Source: Isosphaera pallida ATCC 43644 (GTDB lineage: Bacteria; Planctomycetota; Planctomycetia; Isosphaerales; Isosphaeraceae). Taken from it: DNA of 64,000 nt. Location of the stretch: NCBI RefSeq assembly GCF_000186345.1, contig NC_014962.1, positions 2,880,450 through 2,944,449 of the forward strand, written 5' to 3'. Positions 1 through 9,239 of this stretch are shown here, in pieces. The position numbers and the translations under genes are program-made. The notes below the pieces were generated by a model, which saw only the letters and a list, made by a program, of their open reading frames with translations, was not told the origin of the DNA and did no database searches. Each line of letters starts with the position of its first letter. Position 1 is the stretch's first letter.

Positions 1-130
1 ACTGAATCCGAATAGCGCGGCGTGATTCATCACAGATCAAGTCGCAGCCAAGGGTGAGTGGACGAATCACAGAGAAGAACTTCTCCGAAACAGGAGCTTC
101 ATCTCGTTCATTCTTATGGAAAACAAACCA

Positions 131-230
131 TTTACCAAAGCTCAAGAATCCAGCATGGAATCTGTCAACCGATCAAAATGATTACCAAAGCTCAAGAATC
201 CAGCATGGAATCTGTCAACCGATCAAAATG
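131..230. repeat. Two-copy 50-bp tandem repeat at the tRNA-Leu 3' end
   Basis: Bases 131-180 and 181-230 are the same 50-bp unit; only the first base differs (t versus a). The last two bases of the second copy are the discriminator and final acceptor base of the adjacent minus-strand tRNA, so the duplicated unit carries the tRNA 3' tip plus its downstream flank. No gene is recognised between positions 1 and 228. Confidence 0.9.
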
Positions 231-314
231 CCGGAGACAGGACTTGAACCTGCACCCGATATAACTCGGACTAGCCCCTCAAGCTAGCGCGTCTGCCAAT
301 TCCGCCACTCCGGC
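229..314 (-). tRNA. tRNA-Leu (anticodon GAG)
   Basis: On the minus strand this folds as a class II tRNA. The acceptor stem pairs GCCGGAG with CTCCGGC, followed by discriminator A at 229. The anticodon stem CTAGC/GCTAG (plus-strand 271-275 and 283-287) closes the seven-base loop TTGAGGG, giving anticodon GAG at 278-280, which reads CUC leucine codons. A long variable arm and a T arm with TTCAAGT are present, as expected for tRNA-Leu. The 3' CCA is not encoded. Confidence 0.95.
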
Positions 315-423
315 AAGGGAGGCGATTTTGCGTTGGTGGATTGTACAATCGCCTGGCCTCGTGTCAAGATCGGACCCGGTGAGATCCCGTGTTGGATGGG
401 CATGAGGTTGGGGGGTCGAAGGG

Positions 424-1458
424 GTGGAGGTGCAATGGCTGCAACCGGCGTGGTTGGTGGGGGTGATTCCTGCTCTGGTTTGGCCGTGGATAGCCGATTG
501 GTGTTTGGGCGCGGGGCGATGGGCGGCTCCAGTGGCGTCCGTGACGGGGATCGACCGTCGCGCCCTCCGCGCTGGCAAGCTGGCCTGGGTCATCAACCGT
601 GCAGCTCGCATGGTGGCTCTGGGAGCGCTAGCGTTGGCGCTGGCCCAGCCAGTTCGACCTGAAACCGATCCCGAGCGTTTTGCCAGAGTCCAATCCGAAG
701 GACGAGCCTTAATGGTGGTGCTCGACCGCAGTTCCAGCATGAACGCGCCGGTTGGGCCGGGTGACCGGGGACCGTCCCGTTTCGAGGCCGCGCGGATCGC
801 TTTGGCCGAGTTCATCGCCGGGCGTCCCAACGACGTGATTGGACTAGTCGGGTTCGCCGCCCTGCCCGATCTGGCCGCGGTTCCTTCGCTGGACCGCGAC
901 TTCCTCCGGGCCGCTTTGCTCGCCCAGGAAATCGCCCGCCCTCTAGAGGACGGCACCAACTTGGGCGACGCGCTGGCCCTGGCCGCCGACGCTCTGCGCG
1001 ACCAAGACGCCCTGAGCAAAGTGGTGGTGCTGGTCACCGACGGACGCAACTCCCCCGCCCTCCCCAACCCTCTCGATCCCCAGGTCGCCGCCGAGTTGCT
1101 GGATGACTTGGGAATCACCCTGCATATCCTGGCTCTCGGAACCGAAGACCCAACCGAACTCCTCGAGACCGAGACGACATCGCGTCCAGCAACGGAGCCT
1201 CGAACCAATCTTGCTTCTCTCGGAAGCGAACTGGAACGCTTGGCCCAACGCGCCGGGGGACAGGTCTTCGAGATCACCAACCCCGGTGCCCTCCGCGCTG
1301 CGCTGGCCGCCATCGACCGTTTGGAAACCTCCAGGCTGGAAGATCGCCTGCCCGCTCGCCGTTATCCCCTCCGTCCCGCCCTCCTTATCGTCGCGCTCGC
1401 GGCGCTGAGCGTTGAAGCGTTGGGTGGTTGGTGTCTGGGGGGACGAGTTGCGCGTTGA
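424..1458 (+). CDS. von Willebrand factor A domain membrane protein (BatA/BatB-like)
   Basis: The 344-residue product has two hydrophobic N-terminal stretches (about residues 6-28 and 60-78), a VWA domain and a C-terminal membrane segment (about 318-336), which is the layout of aerotolerance BatA/BatB proteins. The metal-ion-dependent adhesion site looks complete: DRSSSM (D101, S103, S105), T178 in DGTNLGD and D206 in VTDGRN. Bat-type proteins are usually encoded with a MoxR ATPase and a DUF58 protein; neither is beside it here, so its role is open. The GTG at 424 was chosen because it starts just before the first hydrophobic segment. The 370 bases after it hold no recognisable gene. Confidence 0.8.
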   Translation: MEVQWLQPAWLVGVIPALVWPWIADWCLGAGRWAAPVASVTGIDRRALRAGKLAWVINRAARMVALGALALALAQPVRPETDPERFARVQSEGRALMVVLDRSSSMNAPVGPGDRGPSRFEAARIALAEFIAGRPNDVIGLVGFAALPDLAAVPSLDRDFLRAALLAQEIARPLEDGTNLGDALALAADALRDQDALSKVVVLVTDGRNSPALPNPLDPQVAAELLDDLGITLHILALGTEDPTELLETETTSRPATEPRTNLASLGSELERLAQRAGGQVFEITNPGALRAALAAIDRLETSRLEDRLPARRYPLRPALLIVALAALSVEALGGWCLGGRVAR

Positions 1459-1828
1459 CCGACCGATCCGCCTGGCCGTGGCACCGATGAGTCGAACCAA
1501 AGAGGGCGTCAAGACCCACCGAAACTCGCCTCGCCACACGTTGAATCGTCCATCCCAGCCCACGCGAAATCTGCCATTCGAACTACCCAAAGACTGGACC
1601 ACTTGTTAGAATGGGACGCAGCGGAGAATCATTCTCCCCAAGCCGTTGGAGTCGGGACGAAGGCTGGTCCCCGTTCGTCCGATTTGGATTGGCGTGACGC
1701 GATCGAGGTGATTTGGAATGGCGTGGTCGCGTTGGTGTTGGCGTTGGCTGAGGTAAGCCGTTGCCTTGGGGGTGAATGGGGCAAGAGGGACCAGACGCTC
1801 GGCGAGATTCGAGCCGGAGAGACTCGTC
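1459..1828. other. Gene-free gap before fur
   Basis: Short ORFs run through both strands here but none resembles a protein or has a convincing start. It presumably holds the fur promoter; no clear -35/-10 pair was identified. Confidence 0.5.
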
Positions 1829-2407
1829 ATGTCCTATCCATCCAGCCTAACCTTGGCGCGATCCTCCGGTTCCAGCGTGGCTCCCGCGGAAGTGGGGTCC
1901 GACCCGCGGCCTCCTGTCCACCACGACATCGAGTTGCAACCACTCCAGGTCGATAAAAGCCCGGAGGAGAAGTTCCGCGAGTTCCTCGCCATCCGCGGCG
2001 AAAAGTTGACGGCCCCCCGGCGCGCCTTGGTGCGTCACGTCTTCAACGCCCACAAACATTTCGACGCCGACGAACTCACCGCCGAACTTCAAGAACGCGG
2101 CGAGAAGGTGAGCCGCTCCACCGTCTACCGCACCTTGCGGCTCCTGGTGGAAGCCGGTCTCTTGCGGGAGTTGCGACTAACCAACCGCACCGCCTACGAA
2201 CACGACTACGGCTATCCCTCCCACGACCATCTGCATTGTTCGGAGTGCGGGACCATCGTGGAGTTCTCCAACGAGGACATCCGCAACTTGCGCGAGGCGA
2301 TCAGTCGTTCGCACGGCTTCCGCGCCTCCGGCCATAAGTTTATCATTACCGGCATCTGCGAAGCGTGCCGACGCTTGCGGAACAACCGACGGCGTCCCAT
2401 CATTTGA
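1829..2407 (+). CDS. fur: Fur-family transcriptional regulator
   Basis: A 192-residue metal-dependent DNA-binding regulator. After a low-complexity N-terminus of about 45 residues comes the Fur winged helix (TAPRRALVRHVF, then the recognition helix around STVYRTLRLLVEAGLL). The dimerisation domain follows with two zinc-binding Cys pairs, CSEC and CEAC, and His-rich metal ligands (HDHLH). Fur proteins repress iron uptake or other metal-responsive genes when loaded with metal. The family also includes Zur and PerR, and the sequence alone does not decide the metal. ATG 1829 is preceded by GGAGA; an upstream in-frame start at 1766 would add 21 unlikely residues. It lies 67 bases ahead of endonuclease V, perhaps co-transcribed. 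Confidence 0.88.
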   Translation: MSYPSSLTLARSSGSSVAPAEVGSDPRPPVHHDIELQPLQVDKSPEEKFREFLAIRGEKLTAPRRALVRHVFNAHKHFDADELTAELQERGEKVSRSTVYRTLRLLVEAGLLRELRLTNRTAYEHDYGYPSHDHLHCSECGTIVEFSNEDIRNLREAISRSHGFRASGHKFIITGICEACRRLRNNRRRPII

Positions 2408-2474
2408 AGTCGAGGTCGCGGTCCAGGTCAAGGGTTGTTCGTCAAACGAACGTCACGATCGTCATGCCATCACC

Positions 2475-3224
2475 ATGACCGACATGACCGACCCGGTGAC
2501 AATTCCTCACCCCTGGAATCCCACCCCTGCCCAGGCGCGGGCTTGGCAAACCCAACTGGCCACGCGGTTGCGGCTTCAGCCACTCGATCCCAATTGGTCC
2601 ACCCTGGCGGTGGCCGACGTCTCCTCGGATCGAGGTTCCCCGCGCTTGTTCGCCACGGTGTTGCTACTGAAGCGAAAATCGGATGGTTCCTTTGAGCGGC
2701 TCGCCGAAGGCTATGCCGAAGTTCGGGCCACCTTCCCTTATATTGCGGGCCTGCTCTCGTTCCGCGAAGTTCCGGCGATCTTGCGAGCCTTTGACGACCT
2801 GGAGGCTCGCCACGGTCGTTCGATCCGGCCCGACGTGATCCTCTGTGACGGTCAGGGACTGGCCCACCCACGCGGCTTGGGCTTGGCTTGTCATTTGGGC
2901 CTGTGGCTCGATCGGCCCAGCGTCGGCGTGGCCAAAACTCGATTGGTCGGCCAATTCGAACCGGTGGGGCCATCCCCCGGCGACCAATCCCCGCTCATCC
3001 ATCAAGGACGACCCGTCGGCGCGGTGATTCGCACCCGCGCTCGCGCGGGCCCGCTTTTCGTCTCGCCGGGCCACCTCTGCGACCTCGACTCCGCCACGAG
3101 CCTGGTCTGGGCGTGTTGCGACGGACGACGTCAACCTTTGCCAATCCGTTGGGCTCACGAGGCGGTCAACCGTTGGCGTCGCGCCGCCCGAATCAACGAA
3201 CCCGACGCCTCCTGTCCAACATAG
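2475..3224 (+). CDS. nfi: Endonuclease V (deoxyinosine 3' endonuclease)
   Basis: This 249-residue protein matches the Nfi family from end to end. Seen in order: the first catalytic Asp in AVADVS, the wedge/substrate strand FPYIAGLLSFRE, the second catalytic Asp in LCDGQGLAHPRGLG, the conserved lysine in SVGVAKTRLVG, and the SPGHLCDLDSA segment that carries the last metal-site residues. The enzyme nicks DNA one base 3' of deoxyinosine and repairs deaminated adenine. There is an N-terminal extension of about 15 residues compared with E. coli Nfi. It follows fur on the same strand. Confidence 0.92.
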   Translation: MTDMTDPVTIPHPWNPTPAQARAWQTQLATRLRLQPLDPNWSTLAVADVSSDRGSPRLFATVLLLKRKSDGSFERLAEGYAEVRATFPYIAGLLSFREVPAILRAFDDLEARHGRSIRPDVILCDGQGLAHPRGLGLACHLGLWLDRPSVGVAKTRLVGQFEPVGPSPGDQSPLIHQGRPVGAVIRTRARAGPLFVSPGHLCDLDSATSLVWACCDGRRQPLPIRWAHEAVNRWRRAARINEPDASCPT

Positions 3225-3378
3225 ACTCCTGATTCTTCATTTCGAGTTGGTTCAATTCTTGGATGTGACTAAACCACCTGCCGTCGTTGTCTCTCTCCAA
3301 GACGGGTTGGGAGCGACAGCGACGGCGGTTGCGGTGGGCGACGCCGAGAGGCTTCCTTCGAGTGTGTTGAGCTTTAGC

Positions 3379-4872
3379 TCAGCGAGGCTTGCGGGTCACG
3401 CCGGGGGCTTGATCGGTGCGGAACGGCGAGGCGGGCAGGCCGGCCTCGTCGAACAGGTTCACGACCGGATAATCGGCCCAGCCAAAGCGCACCGCCACTG
3501 GGTGAGCTACCTCGGGAGCGGTGGCAATCACCGAATCCCCCTCGATCCGTGCCTGGGCGTTGACAAAGACCCCGTCGGGACCAGCCACGGCGAACCCCGT
3601 CAAAGGGCCGTCCCGCGCCACCAGACCCCCGGCAAATCCCACAAACTTGACGATCGCCTCATTGCCCTTGATCGTCAAGGAGTGGTAAATCGGACCGGTG
3701 TACGGCGTGTCGAATCCATAGGTCATCCCTAGCGCTGCTTTGGCCAGACGCTCGCCCACCGGCTGCTTCTTCTTGGGATGAATGTCGTTGGGATCGCCCG
3801 CGTCGGTGATGACTGCCATCGCGGTCTGGGGAACGATCTTCGCCGTCAACGCTTGGGCTTCGCGCAATTCGGCCCAATCCGATTCCTGGGGCGACTCGAC
3901 GATCTTTTTGAATGGAGCCAGTTGAACGAACAGGAACGGAAAATCTCCCTGTCCCCACGCCGCGCGCCAGTCGTGAATCATGGCCGGGAATAGCGTGCGA
4001 TACTCATAAGCGCGCCCGGCGTTGGACTCGCCTTGATACCAGATCACCCCGCGGATGGCGTAAGGCACCAGGGGCGCGATCATGGCGTTGTACAGCACGC
4101 CCGGCTCGTTTCTGAGGCTTTTGCCTGCTGCTTCAAGATCGGCGAGACGCTTATCGAGGTTCTTAGCGAAGTAGGCCAGTTCAGGGTAGCTCGCCAGAGT
4201 TTCGGGGCGGGTCCACGCCTCGGCGGGGGTGCCGCCGTAGTTGGTGGAGATCAGGCCAATGGGCACCTGCAACTCCTTCTCCAACATCCGCCCGAAATAA
4301 TACGCCACCGCCGAAAAATCGCCTAGAGTTTCCGGTCCGCACGCCACCCAACGACCTTCAAAGCTGGTTTGAGGTGTCGCCGCCCCCCTGCGCGGAACGG
4401 TCAACAACCGAATGCGGGGATTGCTCGATCGAGCCGGGGTCTCAGCGTCGCCCAACATCTTGAACGACCATTGCATGTTCGACTGCCCAGAACAAATCCA
4501 GACCTCGCCCACCAACACGTCATGGCGTTCCAGCGCGCCATCCCCTTCGACCGTGAGGGTAAACGGTCCACCCGCCTTCAAAGGCGGCAGCACCGCGCGA
4601 AACGCGCCGTTGGCGTCGGCGACCGCCTCAGCGGTTTGGTCCTGAATGCTCACGGTGATCTTGGAACCCGGCGCGGCCTGTCCCCAGACCGGCACCGGAC
4701 GGTCTTGTTGCAGCACCATCCCGTCGGTGAACACCGAGGCCAGACTCACCTCGGCCTCGGCTCGGGGAGCAACCGCCGCGGTCCAAAACGCCAGGCCAAG
4801 AAGCCACGCCGTTGGCCTCGTCCAGCAGCTCCACTTCGATCTCGCGCTGATGGCTGTTTGGGTTGTCGTCAT
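3379..4872 (-). CDS. Secreted sialate O-acetylesterase (SGNH-type)
   Basis: A 497-residue carbohydrate esterase. The start at 4872 gives a classical signal peptide ending APRAEA before EVSL; the in-frame start at 4929 would bury it. The mature N-terminus has the family hallmark ASVFTDGMVLQQ and a small beta-sandwich. The catalytic SGNH domain follows with the nucleophile serine in CSGQSNMQW, NYGGTPAEAW, the block IWYQGESNAG and the late Asp-His in DIHPKKKQPVG. Family members remove O-acetyl groups from sialic acids or other acetylated glycans in the periplasm. Such esterases are abundant in planctomycetes that digest complex polysaccharides. It is transcribed divergently from the phage-like operon. 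Confidence 0.9.
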   Translation of the reverse strand: MTTTQTAISARSKWSCWTRPTAWLLGLAFWTAAVAPRAEAEVSLASVFTDGMVLQQDRPVPVWGQAAPGSKITVSIQDQTAEAVADANGAFRAVLPPLKAGGPFTLTVEGDGALERHDVLVGEVWICSGQSNMQWSFKMLGDAETPARSSNPRIRLLTVPRRGAATPQTSFEGRWVACGPETLGDFSAVAYYFGRMLEKELQVPIGLISTNYGGTPAEAWTRPETLASYPELAYFAKNLDKRLADLEAAGKSLRNEPGVLYNAMIAPLVPYAIRGVIWYQGESNAGRAYEYRTLFPAMIHDWRAAWGQGDFPFLFVQLAPFKKIVESPQESDWAELREAQALTAKIVPQTAMAVITDAGDPNDIHPKKKQPVGERLAKAALGMTYGFDTPYTGPIYHSLTIKGNEAIVKFVGFAGGLVARDGPLTGFAVAGPDGVFVNAQARIEGDSVIATAPEVAHPVAVRFGWADYPVVNLFDEAGLPASPFRTDQAPGVTRKPR

Positions 4873-5248
4873 TCGATCCACCTCAATGGAAAAGGGACTT
4901 ATCTCAACACGGTTTAGCGATTGCCTCAAACATGGACCGTCCCGCGACGGTGTCGGTCACGACCCACGGAGCCGATTCTATCCCTTCGTTTCGTGTGTTC
5001 CCACCATCCTCCGCTGGTTGATCTGCACCCCGCGCCCCTCTTCGCGCAGAGCCCTCTTCGATTGTTCGGTGTTTGGTCTCATCTCCTCCGACTGCGATGT
5101 TGCCGGAGTGCCACGCACCGAAGTTCGGCCCCACGACATCGTCTCGGTTCCAAGGGACAACCGAGTTGTCTCGCGTGTACCCACACTGCGACCCCGTCTG
5201 TGCTCAACCCATAGCTCAGCGACCCGAACAATCCGAGGCCTCGGCCTT
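4873..5248. other. Divergent intergenic region between esterase and portal gene
   Basis: These 376 bases separate two divergently transcribed genes and must contain both promoters. Reading frames are open here but the predicted peptides are compositionally odd and no family is recognised. There is no terminase gene in this position, where one would expect it ahead of a portal gene. Confidence 0.5.
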
Positions 5249-6613
5249 ATGAATCCAACTCCCTCACCCGCTACAACCGCTTTGCCTTCCACCCAAGATC
5301 CAAGTTACGACCCGCACCTCGCCGACATCGAAGCCGACTTACACGCCGGGTTGCCCCACCAACGCGAACGTCTCCGCCGCGCCCGTCGCCGTCAGGAACT
5401 TTGGGCGTTGCGCGACGACCCCGCCACGCGTCATGGCTGGGGCGAGACCATCCGCGAGCGCACCGAGAAACCCCGCCGCCCATTGCCAGTCCTGCGCGGT
5501 GTAGTCACCCTCTTGACCTCGCATCTGTACAACCCGGGACCAACCCGCACCCTCCAAGCCAACCCATTGAGCGATGGCTTCGATCTCCAACAACCATCCT
5601 CCGACGTTGGGCTTACTGTGGCCAACGCCTTTTGTCAGGAGGTGTACGCTCACAATCAAATCGACGCCTTGATGCAAGCTGCCGATATCTCCGCCACCCT
5701 TCATGGTGCAGCGGCTATCGGAGTTCACGCCACCGGCGACCCGGTTCGACCCATCCGTTTGGATCTCTACGGCGGCGATGAGTTCGTCGTCTGGACTCCC
5801 GACGACGATCCGGCCCATCCCTTCGCCCTCTGCGCCCTGTCGCGCGACCGCCAACGTCGGCGCGACCGCTACGAACTTTGGACCGCGCGAAGGCGCAGAG
5901 TCTACCTAAGTTCCCAACCTCAGGCGGCCCCCCTCGCTCATCTCCCGACCACCAGCGAATCCGTCCCTCAACGAACGGTGGAACTCATCGAGGACGCACC
6001 CAATCCTTATGGCCGTCTTCCGTTTGCATTCGCCCACGATGAACTGGTGACCCGTGACTTCTGGGATGGCGGTTTGGGGGACTTTTTGGCCGATCTCGAC
6101 CGTGAAATCGACCGGGAATGGTCCCAGCTGGCCTGGATTGGTCAATTCGACCTCCCCATCGGCTTCCTCCGCGACGCCTCGCCCACCGCCCGCTTGATCG
6201 CCCGGCCCGGCCACTTCAACCCATTGGTCGCCGCGCGACCCGGCGAAAAGCCCGACGCTTTTTATCTGCGCTCCGAATACGACCCCACCCGCCGTCTCGA
6301 CGGCTTGGAACGTTACCTCTTCCTCGCCCTGGAGCTTTTGGGCGTCCCTCGCGCGGCGATTCGCCTGGAGCAGGGACGCTCTCCCTCCGGCGCAGCGTTG
6401 GTGGCCGAACACTGGCCGCTCTTGACCCGCGCACGTCGCCGCCGTGACTTGTTCGCCGTTCTCGAAGCCGACCTGCTCGCCACCATGCTCCATTGCGCGG
6501 GAACCTGGTATCGCCAGGATCATCTCATTCACGCCGCCCAATCGACCCGTCTTCACCTGGAGTGGTCCGAACCGATCGCGCCGATCGTTCAGATCCCCTC
6601 TCAAACGTCTTGA
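5249..6613 (+). CDS. Phage portal-like protein
   Basis: A 454-residue acidic/basic mixed protein of the size of dodecameric portal proteins. Features supporting this are a long N-terminal helical part, a central beta-rich wing (LDLYGGDEFVVWTPDDD), the NPYGRLPFAFAHDE segment, and a C-terminal helical stretch where a GxSPSGAALVAEHWPLL motif resembles the part of portal proteins before the clip/stem. It heads an operon whose third gene looks like a capsid protein, which strengthens the call. ATG 5249 was chosen because the in-frame upstream extension to 4646 is low-complexity. Assignment is by pattern, not by alignment. Confidence 0.6.
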   Translation: MNPTPSPATTALPSTQDPSYDPHLADIEADLHAGLPHQRERLRRARRRQELWALRDDPATRHGWGETIRERTEKPRRPLPVLRGVVTLLTSHLYNPGPTRTLQANPLSDGFDLQQPSSDVGLTVANAFCQEVYAHNQIDALMQAADISATLHGAAAIGVHATGDPVRPIRLDLYGGDEFVVWTPDDDPAHPFALCALSRDRQRRRDRYELWTARRRRVYLSSQPQAAPLAHLPTTSESVPQRTVELIEDAPNPYGRLPFAFAHDELVTRDFWDGGLGDFLADLDREIDREWSQLAWIGQFDLPIGFLRDASPTARLIARPGHFNPLVAARPGEKPDAFYLRSEYDPTRRLDGLERYLFLALELLGVPRAAIRLEQGRSPSGAALVAEHWPLLTRARRRRDLFAVLEADLLATMLHCAGTWYRQDHLIHAAQSTRLHLEWSEPIAPIVQIPSQTS

Positions 6614-6691
6614 TTCTGTCAACTATCTTGAATTTGTTTACGCACACATCGATTCAAGATCAATCTCATCTTGTCCTTGGAGGGCTTTTGC

Positions 6692-7168
6692 ATGACGCCA
6701 ACATCCTCGTCTCCCATTGCCAGCGACATCGATCATCCGACGGATCGCAACGATCCGGCCAAGCCGCTCGACCCAACCGATCACTTCCGTGCTGAAGCGC
6801 ACCGGCTCTCGAAGCTGGCCAAGGCGCGAAAGGAGCGCATTTGCGACCTAGAGAGGCAACTCGATCGTCTCCGTTCATCGGCAACGCCCGCCGAGGTTGC
6901 CGAGTCGTCCGACAAGGTCGCCTCAACCCGATTCGCCCGGGAGGAATCGTCGCCGTCACCGTCTCCGACAGACGCCATGAATTCGGGAGGGATGGACCGT
7001 CTGACGCTGCAACCCACCCCACCCGCTCCTGGAGGCAAACGGCCGGTCCCGCTCCATCAGGACGAACCGCTGCGGCTGCGTCGCCACGACTTGACCGACC
7101 CCCGCGTCATGCTCTCCACTCCTCCCCGCGACCTTGTGGACGCCCTGCGACGCGGTTGGGCCGACTGA
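6692..7168 (+). CDS. Putative scaffolding protein
   Basis: A 158-residue protein with an Asp/Pro/Ser-rich N-terminus, a charged helix of about 40 residues (roughly 31-70, AHRLSKLAKARKERICDLER) predicted as a coiled coil, and a polar C-terminus. Position between portal and capsid genes, small size and helical, disordered character fit a head scaffold, but no motif proves it. The start is supported by GGAGG eight bases before the ATG. Confidence 0.45.
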   Translation: MTPTSSSPIASDIDHPTDRNDPAKPLDPTDHFRAEAHRLSKLAKARKERICDLERQLDRLRSSATPAEVAESSDKVASTRFAREESSPSPSPTDAMNSGGMDRLTLQPTPPAPGGKRPVPLHQDEPLRLRRHDLTDPRVMLSTPPRDLVDALRRGWAD

Positions 7169-7285
7169 GTGCACATCGCTTTATTCCTCATCGGGAAGGC
7201 CGTCCACCTTGGAGCGTTCACCCGATGACCAACCTCCACGAACCTTCAGCACGCGGTTTTCTACCCTTCTTGGAGACATACACTC

Positions 7286-8206
7286 ATGGCTTATCCCGAT
7301 GACTTCTTCCAGACTGTTCTGGAAGTGGGCAACGCCGTTGCCGACCGTTACGTGGGCGAAACCGCCCTCATTAGCCGAGTTTATACCGATTTCCGGCTTG
7401 AACCGGGCCGCGCGGGCGATCAAGTCGATCTCCCCTTCCCCGGCGCGATCGAGTTCGCTGACCGCAAAAATCAAGATTTGAACATCCAACCGCTTCAATC
7501 CACTCGAAAGTCAATCACCCTCCAACAACAACCCACTGCCTCCTGGGAAGTGCGGGAATTCGACCAGTACCGCGCCTATCCCCACCTGATCCGCGATCAG
7601 TTCCTCGACCCCGCCCTCAAGGCTGGAGCAGAGTACCTCAACCAGCAAATTGCCAGCCTCTTCGCCCCCGCGTTGTTCAATGTCCATGCCGCGATCCCAT
7701 CGGCGGCAGCCGTGACGATCAAACTGTCACAAATTCAAGCAGCCTGGGTCAAGTTGGCTCAGGCTAAGGTGCCAGTGCGCGACCACGGCCACTTCACGCT
7801 GGCGGTCAATCCGCTCATCTACGGCAACCTCGCAGGCGATCCCGACTTCAATCAGGCCAGCCTCGTAGGGGTCGAGGCTGCCGAAACCGCTCGCCGTCGC
7901 GCTTTGGTCGTCAACCAGTTTGGTGCCGAAGTGGTCATGGATCACGATATGCCCATCAGTCCTTCGAACTATTCCTCGGCTCTGTTTCATCGTCATGCGA
8001 TCGGCCTGGTGCTGCGACCTTTGGAAGTCCCCCCCGCCGCCACCGGCGTGTTGGGCAGCTATCTCAATTATCGCGGCATCCCTTTCCGCCTGATGCTCTC
8101 CTACGACTTCCACCGCCGAAGCTGGATCATGGCGCTCGACTTCGTCTTCGGCTTGACCGTGCTGAGACCAGAAGCCTGTTGCCTGATCCTCTCCAACAAG
8201 TCCTAA
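7286..8206 (+). CDS. Putative major capsid protein
   Basis: A 306-residue protein. It has an N-terminal helical arm (MAYPDDFFQTVLEVGNAVADR), an extended basic/beta segment, a spine-helix-like region around KAGAEYLNQQIASLFAPAL, and a C-terminal beta domain typical of P22-like/HK97-fold coat proteins. There the pattern is a receptor-like loop, then LVLRPL, a GIPFRLMLSYD strand, and a closing hydrophobic LDFVFGLTVLRPE. The gene order portal, scaffold, coat is that of tailed phages. A GGAG sequence precedes the ATG. The family call is inferred from these patterns and context. Confidence 0.62.
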   Translation: MAYPDDFFQTVLEVGNAVADRYVGETALISRVYTDFRLEPGRAGDQVDLPFPGAIEFADRKNQDLNIQPLQSTRKSITLQQQPTASWEVREFDQYRAYPHLIRDQFLDPALKAGAEYLNQQIASLFAPALFNVHAAIPSAAAVTIKLSQIQAAWVKLAQAKVPVRDHGHFTLAVNPLIYGNLAGDPDFNQASLVGVEAAETARRRALVVNQFGAEVVMDHDMPISPSNYSSALFHRHAIGLVLRPLEVPPAATGVLGSYLNYRGIPFRLMLSYDFHRRSWIMALDFVFGLTVLRPEACCLILSNKS

Positions 8207-8365
8207 GCTCTAAACTCCGAGGCCACTCCGTAACAACGAGTCTCCTCGTCCCTTCTCACAATTCGATTCCTCCTTCTCGCCCAAGTATCTGATCGGTCGA
8301 ATCGAAGTTCGCTTAAAATTCCATTCGACCACCCTAACTTATCCTCTTTTCAGGAAACTTTTACG

Positions 8366-8788
8366 ATGTCCATATCTCTGTCCAATTCTTCGGGTCCCAG
8401 CCCGCTGAGTGGCAGCTCGGGACCGATCACCGTCCACACTAGCGCGCTAGGGGCTATTGTCACCGGAGCCGCGGCGTTGGTTGACCCGAATCAGTTCCTC
8501 GCCATGTTGGCGGTCGGCTTGGGTCTCTTCGCCAGCTTTTATGAGCGAATCCGCAAATCGCGTGACCAGGGTTTTGAAACCTTGGCGATTCATCTGCGAC
8601 AGGAACTCGAAACACAATCGCGTCTGTTTGATCGTTTGTCGGTCCTTTGCGACGCCCAAGCCCGGCTGCTTGACCACCTCGACACGACCAACCTGCCCCA
8701 GGAAGGAGAACCTGCGTCGGCTCCCATCGTTGCCCCGTTTTCCGTTCCCGACGCGTCGTCATCCTCAAGCGCCTGCTCGAAGTCATGA
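8366..8788 (+). CDS. Small membrane protein of the phage-like operon
   Basis: A 140-residue protein: Ser/Gly-rich N-terminus, one or two hydrophobic segments (about residues 28-58, ALGAIVTGAAALVD and FLAMLAVGLGLFASF), then a charged coiled-coil helix and a disordered Pro/Ser tail. It could be a holin-like or membrane-anchored accessory protein. No family is recognised. It is separated by 159 bases from the capsid gene, the largest gap inside the operon. Confidence 0.55.
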   Translation: MSISLSNSSGPSPLSGSSGPITVHTSALGAIVTGAAALVDPNQFLAMLAVGLGLFASFYERIRKSRDQGFETLAIHLRQELETQSRLFDRLSVLCDAQARLLDHLDTTNLPQEGEPASAPIVAPFSVPDASSSSSACSKS

Positions 8789-8819
8789 TGTTCGGACAAT
8801 GTTCTGAGGTCAAACATCC

Positions 8820-9239
8820 ATGCCAAATTCAAATTCTGACCAGATGTTCTCTCCATTGCCGCCGATGGTCGCTGGGGCGTCGAACCGGAACCACCCTTGG
8901 AATGACGCGCGACGATTTCACTTGGCCCGCAAGACCCTCCAGCGAAGCCGTCACCGAATCGCCCGCGAGCGACGCGGATTGCTCAAAGCGGTGCCCGTGC
9001 CCGCGTTGATCGCGCTGATTGAGGCCATTTTGCCCCTAATCGCTCAAATCTTCGAGTTGATCGAGCGGGTGTTTCAATCCGCTGGCGATCGAATCGCCCG
9101 CGATCCCGACGCATCCGCCCCGACCACCTGGCCCGTCGCCGCCGATCTCGCCGCGACCCCTGTGTCCGACCTTGATTCCGACCTCGTTCGCGCTCTGGGC
9201 GAGGTGCTGGCCAACCCTTCAGAGGGAGGAACTCGGTGA
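8820..9239 (+). CDS. Small protein with a hydrophobic helix
   Basis: 139 residues. A basic region (RRFHLARKTLQRSRHRIARER) is followed by a strongly hydrophobic helix around residues 59-82 (ALIALIEAILPLIAQIFELI) and a polar tail. It may be a membrane-active or coiled protein; function unknown. GAGG stands before the ATG. Its stop overlaps the GTG start of the next gene (GTGA), which indicates translational coupling. Confidence 0.55.
   Translation: MPNSNSDQMFSPLPPMVAGASNRNHPWNDARRFHLARKTLQRSRHRIARERRGLLKAVPVPALIALIEAILPLIAQIFELIERVFQSAGDRIARDPDASAPTTWPVAADLAATPVSDLDSDLVRALGEVLANPSEGGTR

Noticed and set aside
279-1313. Long antisense reading frame over the VWA gene
   Set aside because: Its Arg/Ser/Ala-rich composition and lack of domain features mark it as a high-G+C shadow; the VWA frame has an intact MIDAS.
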